Positions 7,031 to 15,022 of a stretch of 64,000 nucleotides of DNA are shown one piece after another. A model generated the notes under the pieces. The model was given only the letters and a program-made list of their open reading frames with translations, had not been told where the DNA came from and searched no databases. Position numbers and translations under genes: made by a program. Numbering within the stretch: the stretch's first letter is position 1; every line of letters begins with the position of its first letter. Source of the DNA: Rhodococcus koreensis (GTDB taxonomy: Bacteria > Actinomycetota > Actinomycetes > Mycobacteriales > Mycobacteriaceae); NCBI RefSeq assembly GCF_900105905.1, contig NZ_FNSV01000005.1, forward strand, positions 7,006,001 through 7,070,000. Direction: 5' to 3'.

Positions 7031-8506
7031 GTGGGCGGCGAGGTGCATCAGTGCCGTGTCCTGGTGATCGGGACCGGGTTCTCCGGTCTGGGCACGGCCA
7101 TCCAGCTACGCAAGCGTGGGCGCGACGACTTCATCCTGCTGGAGAAGGCGCGGGAGGTCGGCGGTACGTGGCGGGAGAATACATATCCGGGCTGTGCGTG
7201 TGACGTGCCCTCGCACCTGTATTCGTTCTCGTTCGAGCCGAACGCGGACTGGACGCAGATGTGGTCGGGGCAGGCGGAGATCTTCGACTATCTGCGCGGA
7301 CTGGCCGACAAGTACGACCTGCGGCGCAACATTCATTTCGGCCGCACGATGATGGGCGGCTACTGGGACGCCGAACACTGCCGCTGGCACATCCACACCG
7401 AGTCGGGCGACGAGTACGTCGCCCAGTTCGTGGTGTCCGGGATCGGCTCGCTGCACATCCCGAACGTCCCGGATCTGCCGGGAGCCGGCACGTTCGAGGG
7501 CACCGCGTTTCATTCGGCGCGGTGGAACCACGATTACGACCTGCGGGGCAAGAAGGTCGCGGTGATCGGCACGGGCGCCAGCGCGATCCAGTTCGTTCCC
7601 GAAATCGTGGGCGACGTCGCCGAGTTGCAGTTGTATCAGCGGACTCCGCCCTGGGTGATCCCGGGCTTGAACTTCCGTATCCCGCAGAAGGCGCGGCGCC
7701 TGTTCGGCCGGGTCCCGCTGGCACGACGGATGGCGCGTGCCGCCGTCTACTGGACTTACGAATCGCTCGCGCTCGGGTTCAACGGGCATTTCCGCCTGAT
7801 GAAGCCGATCGAGAGCGCGGCGCGGGGGAATCTGAACAGGACCGTCACCGATCCCGAACTCCGCCGCAAGCTCACCCCGTCCTACGTCATCGGCTGCAAG
7901 AGGATCCTCGGGTCGGACAGGTACTACCCGGCGCTGATCTCACCGAGGTCGGTCGTGATCACCGAGGGTATCGCGGAGGTCCGGCCGCACGGCATCGTCG
8001 CGGGGGACGGGACGGAGCGGGACGTGGACGCGATCATCTACGCCACCGGATTCCACGTCACCGACGGCTTCGAGAGCGTCGCCCTCACCGGGGTCGACGG
8101 CAGGCGCCTCGCCGATGAATGGCAGGAGCACGGCATCCGCACTCATCTCGGTATCACCGTCGCGGGTTACCCCAACGCGTTCTTCCTCCTCGGCCCCAAC
8201 ACCGGGCTCGGTCACAATTCGGTCGTGTTCATGATCGAGTCGCAGATTCGCTACGCCCTCCGGCTGATGGATCTCGTCGACCGGCGCGGCGCGGACGCTG
8301 CGGTCGTCCGGCCGGCCGTGCAGAGCAGGTTCAACGCAGACATTCAGCGGAAGCTGTCGAAGGGCGTGTGGTCCCGTGGCGGATGCGTGAGCTGGTATCT
8401 GGACTCGCACGGCGTCAACCGCGCGATCTGGCCGGGCTCGACCGTGCGTTACTGGCGGCAGACGCGGGAGGTCGATCCGGCGGACTTCGAGTTCACACCC
8501 GGCTGA
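7031..8506 (+). CDS. FAD-dependent monooxygenase, Baeyer-Villiger type
   Basis: This flavoprotein monooxygenase of about 491 residues has an N-terminal FAD Rossmann motif (VIGTGFSGLG), a second NADPH-binding motif (VIGTGASAIQF), and between them FEGTAFHSARWNHD. The last matches the Baeyer-Villiger fingerprint F-x-G-x3-H-x3-W. Such enzymes insert oxygen next to a ketone or oxidise heteroatoms using NADPH and O2. The start is uncertain: the GTG at 7031 lies only one base after GGAGG, and a GTG at 7043 is also in frame; both leave the FAD motif intact. Its 3' end overlaps the convergent DUF4873 gene by 14 bases. The substrate is unknown. Confidence 0.87.
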   Translation: MGGEVHQCRVLVIGTGFSGLGTAIQLRKRGRDDFILLEKAREVGGTWRENTYPGCACDVPSHLYSFSFEPNADWTQMWSGQAEIFDYLRGLADKYDLRRNIHFGRTMMGGYWDAEHCRWHIHTESGDEYVAQFVVSGIGSLHIPNVPDLPGAGTFEGTAFHSARWNHDYDLRGKKVAVIGTGASAIQFVPEIVGDVAELQLYQRTPPWVIPGLNFRIPQKARRLFGRVPLARRMARAAVYWTYESLALGFNGHFRLMKPIESAARGNLNRTVTDPELRRKLTPSYVIGCKRILGSDRYYPALISPRSVVITEGIAEVRPHGIVAGDGTERDVDAIIYATGFHVTDGFESVALTGVDGRRLADEWQEHGIRTHLGITVAGYPNAFFLLGPNTGLGHNSVVFMIESQIRYALRLMDLVDRRGADAAVVRPAVQSRFNADIQRKLSKGVWSRGGCVSWYLDSHGVNRAIWPGSTVRYWRQTREVDPADFEFTPG

Positions 8507-8798
8507 AGGGTGGGGGCGTCACTCCGTCGACGAGATGGCTTCCCCAGAGATCCACTCCGGTGATCCGGGCGGTGGCCGTGCCTTCCGGGCTGGTGATCCG
8601 AAGTTCCGTGCCTGCGGCCAGGTCTGCGTCCGCGCCGAGGGCATCCGTCAGGGTGCGGACGCGGCCGTGCCAGACGTACCGACCGCTGATGGGTTCGAAG
8701 TTTCCCGCCAACTGGACCTGCACGGTCACGGCGGGACGGTCGCCGACGACGACGTCGGCGGGGCCGCGGTAGCCCTCTTCTTCCTCGTGTTCGTTCAC
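8493..8798 (-). CDS. DUF4873 protein
   Basis: This 101-residue protein is typical of DUF4873: YRGPADVVVGDRPAVTVQVQ, then AGNFEPISGRYVWHGRV and a C-terminal GVDLWGSHLVDG. The family is found beside or fused to flavin monooxygenases in actinobacteria, and here the gene is convergent with the monooxygenase and overlaps its last 14 bases. No biochemical role is established. It follows the TetR gene on the same strand, 49 bases downstream, with two inverted repeats between them. Confidence 0.82.
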   Translation of the reverse strand: MNEHEEEEGYRGPADVVVGDRPAVTVQVQLAGNFEPISGRYVWHGRVRTLTDALGADADLAAGTELRITSPEGTATARITGVDLWGSHLVDGVTPPPFSRV

Positions 8799-8814
8799 AC
8801 GGGCAAGTTTACCT

Positions 8815-8857
8815 GCAACTATGAGTTACACAATAATTGACCGACGCCTAGTCGGTC
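8815..8857. promoter_or_regulatory. Two inverted repeats ahead of the DUF4873 gene (possible TetR operator)
   Basis: The first repeat is GCAACT-ATG-AGTTAC (8815-8829), with AACT/AGTT arms. The second is a perfect GACCGAC-GCCTA-GTCGGTC (8839-8857) that overlaps the stop codon of the TetR gene. Either could be an operator or, for the second, a weak terminator. They lie in the only noncoding stretch between the TetR and DUF4873 genes. Confidence 0.45.
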
Positions 8858-9588
8858 GCGTCGGCAGGCGGCAGCAGCGGGTGCGGGATCGCATTGAAGC
8901 GGGCGGGCGAGCCGTTGACCGCGGCGATGCCCGTGACGCCACCCCAGGTCATCATCGTGAGGTAGTTGATCAGGTCCTCGACCGACATCGACCGGTTGGA
9001 GATCCACCAGTGGGTGGCCAGTTGCACACCGCCGACGATTCCGTACGCCCAGGGAACTGCGCCGCCGGAGTCCATCTCCATCTGCCGCAGCCGCTCGCCG
9101 AGAACGGTGGAGAGCACCTCGGCGATCATCCGTTCCGAGTCGGCGACCGTCTCGCGGCCGGGGCCGGAACCGTTGGCCATGATGTAGAGGTAGACGTCGG
9201 GATCCGACGCCACCGTCTCCACGTATGCGGTGATCGTGGCGCGGGTCAACTCGAAGTCGTCGAGGTCTCCGCCGATGGCCTCGTAGATCCGGGGGGCGAG
9301 CGTGGTCTCCACGTACCGCGCCATGGTCGCGTTCGTCAGGTCGCTCTTGTCCGCGAAATAGCGGTACAGGACGGTCTTGGAGACGCCGATCTCGGACGCG
9401 ATCTCGTCCATGCCGATGTCCCGTCCACGCAGGCGGATGGCGGCGATCGTTCCGTCGACGAGTTCTTCTCGGCGCGCGATCTTGTGCTCACGCCAGCGGC
9501 GCTTGCGCCCATCGGGCTTTGCCGCCTTGTCCAGCTTGGTCATCGACTCGGTCACCTGCTCGGGATCCTTCACGCCGTCGTTCGCCAC
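8848..9588 (-). CDS. TetR family transcriptional regulator
   Basis: This 246-residue protein has an N-terminal helix-turn-helix (GMDEIASEIGVSKTVLYRYFADKSDL, read in two pieces) after a long basic leader (about 40 residues, RKRRWREHKIARR). The C-terminal ligand-binding domain is typical of TetR repressors, which leave DNA on binding a small molecule. It precedes DUF4873 on the same strand, and the monooxygenase lies just beyond, so these are the natural candidates for its targets. The ligand is unknown. Confidence 0.9.
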   Translation of the reverse strand: MANDGVKDPEQVTESMTKLDKAAKPDGRKRRWREHKIARREELVDGTIAAIRLRGRDIGMDEIASEIGVSKTVLYRYFADKSDLTNATMARYVETTLAPRIYEAIGGDLDDFELTRATITAYVETVASDPDVYLYIMANGSGPGRETVADSERMIAEVLSTVLGERLRQMEMDSGGAVPWAYGIVGGVQLATHWWISNRSMSVEDLINYLTMMTWGGVTGIAAVNGSPARFNAIPHPLLPPADATD

Positions 9589-9724
9589 TGACTCTCTTCA
9601 CATCCGTTTCGTGTCGCGATCTCCTGTCAGCTTAGTGCGCGGGTCTTGTCTCACGGCACAACGCCGTCTGTGCGGGCGCGCGTCCCGCGGCTGGGCGACC
9701 GCCCCCGCGTCGACCTTGGGCACA

Positions 9725-11005
9725 ATGGCGTCTGTGGATCAATTGAGCCTTTCCGTCTTCGACGACGATGCGAAGCGTCGCGATCTTCGCAAGATGAAGG
9801 CTGTCGCGACGGGCTTCCTCGTCTTCGCCACCGTGGTCTACCTCGTGTGCCGGTGGCAGGAATCTCGGGGCGCGGGGGCGTGGGTCGGCTACGTGCGGGC
9901 CGCGTCGGAGGCAGGCATGGTCGGCGCGCTGGCCGACTGGTTCGCGGTGACGGCCCTGTTCCGGCATCCGCTGGGGTTGCCGATCCCGCACACCGCGATC
10001 ATCAAGCGCAAGAAGGATCAGCTGGGGGCGAGCCTCAGCAGCTTCGTCGGCCAGAACTTCCTGGCCCCCGAGGTGGTGTCCGCCAAGGTGGAGGCCGCGG
10101 AGATCCCGCTCCGGCTGGGCACGTGGATGGCGCAGCCGAAGCATGCCGCGCGGGTCGCCGCCGAGACGGCCACCATCCTGCGCGGCTTCGTCGAGATCCT
10201 CCGCGACGAGGACGTGCAGCAGATCATCGACAGCACGCTGGTGCGCCGGCTGGCCGAGCCCCAGTGGGGGCCGCCGATCGGACGGGTGCTCGGCGAACTG
10301 CTGCGAGAGAACCGGCAGTTGCCGATCCTGGATCTGCTCGCCGAGCGGGCGCACCAGTGGGCCCTCGGGAGTCAGGAGACCATCGACCGGATCGTCAGCC
10401 GCGATTCGCCGGCCTGGTCGCCCAAGTTCGTCGACGCCATGCTCGGCGAGAAGATCCACCGGGAACTCGTCGAATTCACCTGGAAGGTGCGGTCCAACCC
10501 GGAGCACGAGGTGCGGCAGGCGGCCAACCGCTTCCTCGTCGACTTCGCCGACGACCTGCAGAACGATCCCGCGACCATGGAGAAGGCCGAGAAGATCAAG
10601 GCCGAGATCATGGGACGCGAGGAGGTGACGGGCCTCGCCGCGGCGACGTGGAAGGTCGCCAAGCGCCTGATCATGGAGTCCGTCGACGACCCGGACAGCA
10701 CCCTGCGCACAAAGGTCGCGGAGAACGTCGTCCGATTCGGCGAGAGGCTGCGCGACGACAACGAGCTGCGGACCAAGGTCGACGGGTGGGTGCTCGCAGG
10801 CACGCGCTACGTCGTCGTCCACTACACCGACGAGATCACCGCGATCATCTCCGACACCGTCGAGCGCTGGGACGCCGAGGAGGCGTCCAAGAAGATCGAG
10901 CTCCAGGTGGGCCGCGATCTCCAGTTCATCCGTATCAACGGCACCGTGGTCGGTGCGATCGCGGGCCTGCTGATCTACACGTTCTCGACGTTGCTGTTCG
11001 GCTGA
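9725..11005 (+). CDS. DUF445 family membrane-anchored protein
   Basis: This 426-residue DUF445 protein (YheB/YjiN relatives) has an N-terminal membrane helix (VATGFLVFATVVYLVC), the family motif GALADWFAVTALFRHPLGLP, a long helical middle part and a C-terminal membrane helix (VVGAIAGLLIYTFSTLLFG). The frame is open further upstream, but the ATG at 9725 is where family similarity begins. A role in envelope function is presumed for the family; none is proven. It is divergent from the TetR gene, with 136 bases between their start codons. Confidence 0.88.
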   Translation: MASVDQLSLSVFDDDAKRRDLRKMKAVATGFLVFATVVYLVCRWQESRGAGAWVGYVRAASEAGMVGALADWFAVTALFRHPLGLPIPHTAIIKRKKDQLGASLSSFVGQNFLAPEVVSAKVEAAEIPLRLGTWMAQPKHAARVAAETATILRGFVEILRDEDVQQIIDSTLVRRLAEPQWGPPIGRVLGELLRENRQLPILDLLAERAHQWALGSQETIDRIVSRDSPAWSPKFVDAMLGEKIHRELVEFTWKVRSNPEHEVRQAANRFLVDFADDLQNDPATMEKAEKIKAEIMGREEVTGLAAATWKVAKRLIMESVDDPDSTLRTKVAENVVRFGERLRDDNELRTKVDGWVLAGTRYVVVHYTDEITAIISDTVERWDAEEASKKIELQVGRDLQFIRINGTVVGAIAGLLIYTFSTLLFG

Positions 11006-11030
11006 CGTCCCGCGGAACGGCCCGCTAGCT

Positions 11031-11065
11031 GGGTGCTAACAGAGTGCTTGCAATTGCTAGCACCC
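11031..11065. promoter_or_regulatory. Palindromic operator candidate ahead of the XRE-hbhA operon
   Basis: GGGTGCTA (11031-11038) pairs with TAGCACCC (11058-11065). Inside it is GTGCTTGCAATTGCTAGCAC (11044-11063), a 20-bp palindrome with one mismatched pair centred on AATT. It lies 40 bases ahead of the XRE start codon and could be the site through which that regulator controls its own operon. Confidence 0.55.
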
Positions 11066-11104
11066 TGCTTTAGGCTTGGTGCTGCCCAGCAACACGGAGG
11101 ACTG

Positions 11105-11611
11105 ATGGCCAGCGATGACCGCGATGCGGCCGGTGCAGGAGATCTGGCAGCTCGCGTAGTCAGCAACGCCGCTCACGACATCGGAGGTTTCATTCGTGCC
11201 CAGCGCGAAGCAGCCCAGGTGTCGATGCGGCAGTTGGCGCAGCTGGCCGGTGTCAGTAATCCGTATCTGAGTCAGATCGAACGTGGGTTGCGCAAGCCCT
11301 CGGCCGAGGTGCTTGGGCAGATAGCCAAGGGTCTCCGGGTCTCGTCGGAGGTCCTGTACGTCCAGGCGGGTTACCTCGAGCAGCGGCCACACGGTCCCCT
11401 CCGTGACGCTCTGCTCGCGGATACGGCCATAACCGAGCGGCAGAAGCAGGTGCTGCTCGAGATCTACGAGTCGTTCTGTCGTGAGAACGAATCGGCGGAA
11501 GCGGCCGAATCCCGGACGTCCGAGCTTCGGACAGAAGAACACCAGCGTTCTGATTCCCAGACGCCGGAACCAGAACCCCCCACCGTTGAAGAGGAGAAAG
11601 CCGATGACTGA
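11105..11611 (+). CDS. XRE-family helix-turn-helix regulator (Rv0474-like)
   Basis: This 168-residue regulator has a Cro/CI-type helix-turn-helix (AQVSMRQLAQLAGVSNPYLS, then QIERGLRKPSAEVLGQIAKGL) at about residues 38-80, and an acidic, proline-rich C-terminal tail. The ATG at 11105 has GGAGG six bases ahead; the frame is open a little further upstream without such a site. It overlaps the hbhA-like gene by eight bases and is probably translationally coupled to it. The order XRE regulator, hbhA, small membrane protein matches Rv0474-Rv0475-Rv0476 of M. tuberculosis, recalled from that genome. Confidence 0.9.
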   Translation: MASDDRDAAGAGDLAARVVSNAAHDIGGFIRAQREAAQVSMRQLAQLAGVSNPYLSQIERGLRKPSAEVLGQIAKGLRVSSEVLYVQAGYLEQRPHGPLRDALLADTAITERQKQVLLEIYESFCRENESAEAAESRTSELRTEEHQRSDSQTPEPEPPTVEEEKADD

Positions 11612-12443
11612 CCAGAAGACCATCGACAGCGTCAAGACCTCGCTGTATGCGGCCGTAGGTGCCGGAGACGTCGTGGTGCAGGCCGTGGCCGACGTCGTCG
11701 CCCAGGTCCGCTCGCGCGCCGAGTCCACCCAGGGTGACGTCGAAGAGCGTGTCGGCGGCGCCAAGGAGCGCTTCGCCGGACTGCAGGAAGAGGTCACCGA
11801 GGGTGTCGAGAACCTTCGCGACCGCCTCGCCGGACTGCCGTCCGAGCTGCCGGAGGAGCTCGCCGAGCTGCGTGAGAAGTTCACCGCCGACGAGCTGCGC
11901 AAGGTCGCCGAGGCCTACCTGAAGGTCGCATCCGACCTGTACACGTCGCTCGCGGAGCGCGGCGAGGACACCGTCGAGCGCATCCGCAAGCAGCCGGTCG
12001 TCGAGGAGGGCATCGGCCGCGCCGAGACCGCCTTCGGCGACGCAGTCGAGCTGACCGAGGAAGCTCTCGGCACCGTGGCCCGCCAGACGCGCGCCGTGGG
12101 CGAGCAGGCCGCGAAGCTCGCGGGCCGCGCTTCGGGTCGCATCTCCGACACAGCCGAGGGACTCGGCGAGGCCATCGCCGACGCCGGCGACGAGGCTGCC
12201 CTGAAGGTTCTCGACCTGGGCGACCAGGCTGAGGAAGCGTCGAAGGGCGCTGCCGATCGCGTCACCGCCACCGCGGCCGACGTCCATGCCCGCGCCGACC
12301 AGGCGGTCCCGGCCAAGCATGCTGCCGCTCCCGCGAAGAAGGCTGCTCCGGCTCCCGCTCCGGCCAAGGCTGCGGCAACTCCGGCTCCGGCCAAGAAGGC
12401 CGCCGCTCCGGTGAAGAAGGCTGCTCCGGTCAAGAAGGCTTGA
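11604..12443 (+). CDS. hbhA: Heparin-binding haemagglutinin-like protein (HbhA homologue)
   Basis: This 279-residue protein has a long helical, probably coiled-coil middle part rich in Glu, Ala and Arg, and a tail of about 46 residues (about 234-279) made of repeated PAKKAA/APVKKA units. In mycobacterial HbhA the Lys/Pro/Ala tail binds heparan sulfate, is methylated, and the protein is surface-exposed despite lacking a signal peptide. The N-terminus (KTIDSVKTSLYAAVGAGDVV) matches that family. In a rhodococcus the role may be cell aggregation or lipid-droplet association rather than host adhesion. The ribosome-binding site GAGGAG precedes the ATG. Confidence 0.9.
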   Translation: MTDQKTIDSVKTSLYAAVGAGDVVVQAVADVVAQVRSRAESTQGDVEERVGGAKERFAGLQEEVTEGVENLRDRLAGLPSELPEELAELREKFTADELRKVAEAYLKVASDLYTSLAERGEDTVERIRKQPVVEEGIGRAETAFGDAVELTEEALGTVARQTRAVGEQAAKLAGRASGRISDTAEGLGEAIADAGDEAALKVLDLGDQAEEASKGAADRVTATAADVHARADQAVPAKHAAAPAKKAAPAPAPAKAAATPAPAKKAAAPVKKAAPVKKA

Positions 12444-12458
12444 TCCTTCACGCTTTTC

Positions 12459-12485
12459 GGCCCCCGCACGTTCGGTGCGGGGGCC
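12459..12485 (+). terminator. Terminator hairpin after hbhA
   Basis: An 11-bp perfect stem (12459-12469 with 12475-12485), loop GTTCG, followed by GTTTG. It lies 15 bases after the hbhA stop. Confidence 0.75.
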
Positions 12486-12515
12486 GTTTGCGTGCCCACC
12501 TCGTAGGATGGGGCT

Positions 12516-12809
12516 GTGATTCAAGTTGACGGCGTCGTCTCGGTGATCTTGTTGGTGATTCGCATCGTCGCTCTGGGTGGTGCTGCGTACGCGCTGTTCC
12601 ACGCGGCCCGCCAGCGCAAGGATGCGTTCACCGCCGTGGACAAATTGAGCAAACCGATCTGGCTGAGCATTCTCGCGGTCGCGTTTCTCGTCCTCCTGCT
12701 GTTCCCCGCCGTGCAGTTGTTCGGCATCGTCGCGGTCGTCGCGGTGTGCGTCTATCTCGTGGACGTGCGCCCCCGTGTCGACGACGTGCAGCGCGGACCT
12801 CGCTGGTAG
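12516..12809 (+). CDS. DUF2516 small membrane protein (Rv0476-like)
   Basis: This 97-residue integral membrane protein has three hydrophobic stretches (around residues 7-27, 49-60 and 62-83) and a charged C-terminus. DUF2516 proteins sit directly after hbhA in mycobacteria, as here. The start is GTG at 12516. Function unknown; conserved synteny suggests a link with HbhA or the cell envelope. A terminator lies between it and hbhA, so it probably has its own promoter or is reached by readthrough. Confidence 0.82.
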   Translation: MIQVDGVVSVILLVIRIVALGGAAYALFHAARQRKDAFTAVDKLSKPIWLSILAVAFLVLLLFPAVQLFGIVAVVAVCVYLVDVRPRVDDVQRGPRW

Positions 12810-12882
12810 GCATTCCGGCCGGACAGTTACCGCTCCTCCTCACGGCTCCGTGAAGGTCGGGGCCTTTCGTGCCCTGACGATG

Positions 12883-12903
12883 ACAATGGACATTGTGACA
12901 ATG
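12883..12903. promoter_or_regulatory. ACAATG/CATTGT repeats ahead of the MerR operon
   Basis: ACAATG (12883-12888), CATTGT (12891-12896) and ACAATG again (12898-12903): a perfect inverted repeat with a 2-base centre plus a third copy in direct orientation, just ahead of a -10-like GCTATGGT. MerR-type regulators bind dyads placed between -35 and -10, so this is a natural operator candidate for the MerR gene downstream. Confidence 0.55.
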
Positions 12904-12937
12904 CTATGGTGGTTGTACGGCTACCGAGGGAGCTGAC

Positions 12938-13024
12938 ATGTCCGTCGTCCATCAGCGTGAATCGGCGAGCGGTGCCCGCCCGACGTCCCGGCTGCTGCTC
13001 CGACGGGCGAACACCGTCCGATGA
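12938..13024 (+). CDS. Possible 28-residue leader peptide coupled to the MerR gene
   Basis: An ATG at 12938 with a good ribosome-binding site (GAGGGAG, about six bases ahead) opens a frame of 28 codons: MSVVHQRESASGARPTSRLL, then LRRANTVR. The peptide is Ser/Arg-rich. Its TGA (13022-13024) overlaps the MerR start codon as ATGA, whereas the MerR ATG has no clear ribosome-binding site of its own. This layout is that of a coupled leader gene. Whether the peptide has a role or only delivers ribosomes is unknown. Confidence 0.45.
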   Translation: MSVVHQRESASGARPTSRLLLRRANTVR

Positions 13025-13812
13025 CGGAATACCGGATCGACGACCTCGCACGCGAGGCGCGGGTGAGCGTGCGCAACGTGCGCGTCTACCAGGACCGCGG
13101 ACTGCTTCCGCCGCCGCGGAAGCAGGGGCGCACGGGGTGGTACAACGACTCGCACCTCGCGCGGCTGCACCTGATCGGGCGGATGCTCGATCGCGGCTAC
13201 ACATTCGCGACCATCAGCGAACTGCTCACCGCCGCGCACTACGGACTCCAGGTCAAGGACGTTCTGGAGACCGACGACCCGGGCAGCCGCTGGAAGAAGC
13301 GCAGGCGGGCGGCACGCCTGACGATCGCCGAGCTGAAACGCATGTTCGGGGCGCAGACCACCGAGGCCAACATCGCCCGCGGCACCGAACTCGGTGTGCT
13401 CGTTCCCGCCGGGGACGACTATTCGGTCGACAATCCGCGACTGATCGAGGCGGCGCAGGTCCTCGTCGACGCAGGCATCCCGCTCGAGGACGTCCTCGAG
13501 CAGACCGAGGCGGTGCGACGCGATCTCTCGGACGTCGCCGCGCGGTTCGTTGCCGTCGTCGCAGACCGCTACCTCGCCGCCGAGGGGGAGCCGCTCGAAC
13601 TCGACGAGGCGAAGGTCTCGGCAATCGCGCGCCTCGTCGACCAGATGCGTCCCCTCGCGCACGACGCCGTCCAGTCGCTGTTCGAAGAGGCGATGGAGGA
13701 GCAGATCTCCCGGGCCCTCGAGCGGGCGGCCCGGCAACTCGGCGAGACACCGGGTCCGGCGTCGGGCACAGACACCAACAGAGCAAGTGAGACAGGACAG
13801 GGGCAGGAATGA
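13021..13812 (+). CDS. MerR family transcriptional regulator
   Basis: This 263-residue regulator has an N-terminal MerR winged helix (YRIDDLAREARVSVRNVRVY, then QDRGLLPPPRKQGRTGWYND) and the usual HLARLHLIGRMLDRGYTFATI second helix. The long C-terminal part is helical and has no cysteines suited to metal sensing, so an organic ligand is more likely. It overlaps the alpha/beta hydrolase gene by four bases (ATGA), so the two are probably made together. The inverted repeats at 12883-12903 are the likely operator. Confidence 0.9.
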   Translation: MTEYRIDDLAREARVSVRNVRVYQDRGLLPPPRKQGRTGWYNDSHLARLHLIGRMLDRGYTFATISELLTAAHYGLQVKDVLETDDPGSRWKKRRRAARLTIAELKRMFGAQTTEANIARGTELGVLVPAGDDYSVDNPRLIEAAQVLVDAGIPLEDVLEQTEAVRRDLSDVAARFVAVVADRYLAAEGEPLELDEAKVSAIARLVDQMRPLAHDAVQSLFEEAMEEQISRALERAARQLGETPGPASGTDTNRASETGQGQE

Positions 13813-14840
13813 CCAGCAGTTCGCGCACCATCGCCTTCCGGGCGCTCGCAGGCGCAGCCGGGGTCGGCGCCGTCGCCGCCGCGGCAGCGGCGATCCGTCA
13901 CAAGCGCGCCACCCGCGGGTTGACGTTGTCGACCGAGGTGGCGCCGAACGAATTGCTGCGCACCCCGGATCTGCGCCCGGACGTGACGGAGATCCTCACC
14001 GACGACGGAGCGACGCTGTACGTGCGCGCCTACGGTCCGGTGGACGGCGATCCCATTGTGCTGAGCCATGGTTGGACGTGTTCGACCGAGTACTGGTACC
14101 CGCAGGTGAATGCGCTCGCCGAGGAGTACCGCGTCATCACCTACGACCAGCGTGGGCACGGCCGCAGCTCGGTCGGCTCGCTTCCGCTCGGTCCCGACGT
14201 CCTCGCCGACGACCTGTCGGAGGTGCTGAAGGCGACGGTGCGTGAAGGCAAGAAGGCCGTGCTCGTGGGTCACAGCATGGGTGGCATGAGCATCATGGCG
14301 TGGGCGGGACGGCACCCCGGCGAGGTCAAGGAATATGCGTCCGCGGTCCTGCTCGCCAGCACCGCCTGCGACCGGCTCGTCGCCGAGACCACCGTCATAC
14401 CGTTGCCGAATCGTTTTCCGCGCGTGCCGGTTCCGGTCGGCCGCGCCGTCCTGAAGACGCCGGTCCCGTTGGTGTCTTCGCCGGTGATGACGCGAGCGCT
14501 GCAGTACGTGTCGATGTCGCCGAACGCTTCGCGCGCCGAGGTCCAGTTCTGCGAGAACATCGTCCGGGACTGCAAGCCGCGCATCCGCGGCGGCTGGGGT
14601 GCTGCCCTCAGCGGCCTCGACATCCACGAGGCACTCGACCACCTCGCGGTTCCGACGACGGTGCTCGTCGGTTCCATGGACCGGTTGACCCCACCCGTCC
14701 ATGCCCGCAAGCTCGCTCGCGTCCTGGACGAGGCCGGTCACCTCGAGCGCCTGATCGTCCTGCCCGGCGTCGGTCACATGAGTTCCGTCGAGAGCATCGA
14801 CGAGTTCGACAAGGAGATCGTGCGGCTGCGCAACCTCTGA
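13809..14840 (+). CDS. Alpha/beta-fold hydrolase
   Basis: This 343-residue hydrolase has an N-terminal hydrophobic segment (FRALAGAAGVGAVAAAAAAI) that is probably a membrane anchor or signal. The fold motifs are LSHGWTCSTEYW (oxyanion HG), DQRGHGRS, the nucleophile elbow GHSMGG, the acid in VGSMDRLTP and the catalytic His in LPGVGHMSS. All three members of the Ser-Asp-His triad are present. Family members act as esterases, lipases or haloperoxidase-like enzymes; the substrate is unknown. It is the last gene of the MerR operon and is followed by a strong terminator. Confidence 0.9.
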   Translation: MTSSSRTIAFRALAGAAGVGAVAAAAAAIRHKRATRGLTLSTEVAPNELLRTPDLRPDVTEILTDDGATLYVRAYGPVDGDPIVLSHGWTCSTEYWYPQVNALAEEYRVITYDQRGHGRSSVGSLPLGPDVLADDLSEVLKATVREGKKAVLVGHSMGGMSIMAWAGRHPGEVKEYASAVLLASTACDRLVAETTVIPLPNRFPRVPVPVGRAVLKTPVPLVSSPVMTRALQYVSMSPNASRAEVQFCENIVRDCKPRIRGGWGAALSGLDIHEALDHLAVPTTVLVGSMDRLTPPVHARKLARVLDEAGHLERLIVLPGVGHMSSVESIDEFDKEIVRLRNL

Positions 14841-14865
14841 CCTTTCGGCTGCCCCGCAGTCGGTC

Positions 14866-14904
14866 GGGCCCACACGCCGGGTGGCGTGTGGGCCCGATTT
14901 TTTT
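14866..14904 (+). terminator. Strong intrinsic terminator after the hydrolase
   Basis: A perfect 13-bp stem (14866-14878 with 14883-14895), loop GGGT, then GA and seven T residues (14898-14904). This is the clearest intrinsic terminator in the window and separates the MerR operon from the catabolic island. Confidence 0.93.
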
Positions 14905-14936
14905 GTGGCGGTGTGAGGCTTGACACATCGACAACA

Positions 14937-14959
14937 TTACATCTAACGTAATTTGTATC
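14937..14959 (+). promoter_or_regulatory. 23-bp shared promoter element, copy A
   Basis: TTACATCTAACGTAATTTGT followed by ATC. It starts 11 bases after a TTGACA -35 box (14920-14925), so it would cover the -10 region of the ferredoxin-reductase promoter. It matches copy B (20284-20306) at 19 of 23 positions and copy C (19399-19421) at 18 of 23. Confidence 0.7.
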
Positions 14960-15022
14960 ACTGTAAAACGTGACGCGACCCAGCGTTCCACCGATCCGGT
15001 CATCAGGCGATAGGAGCTCACG

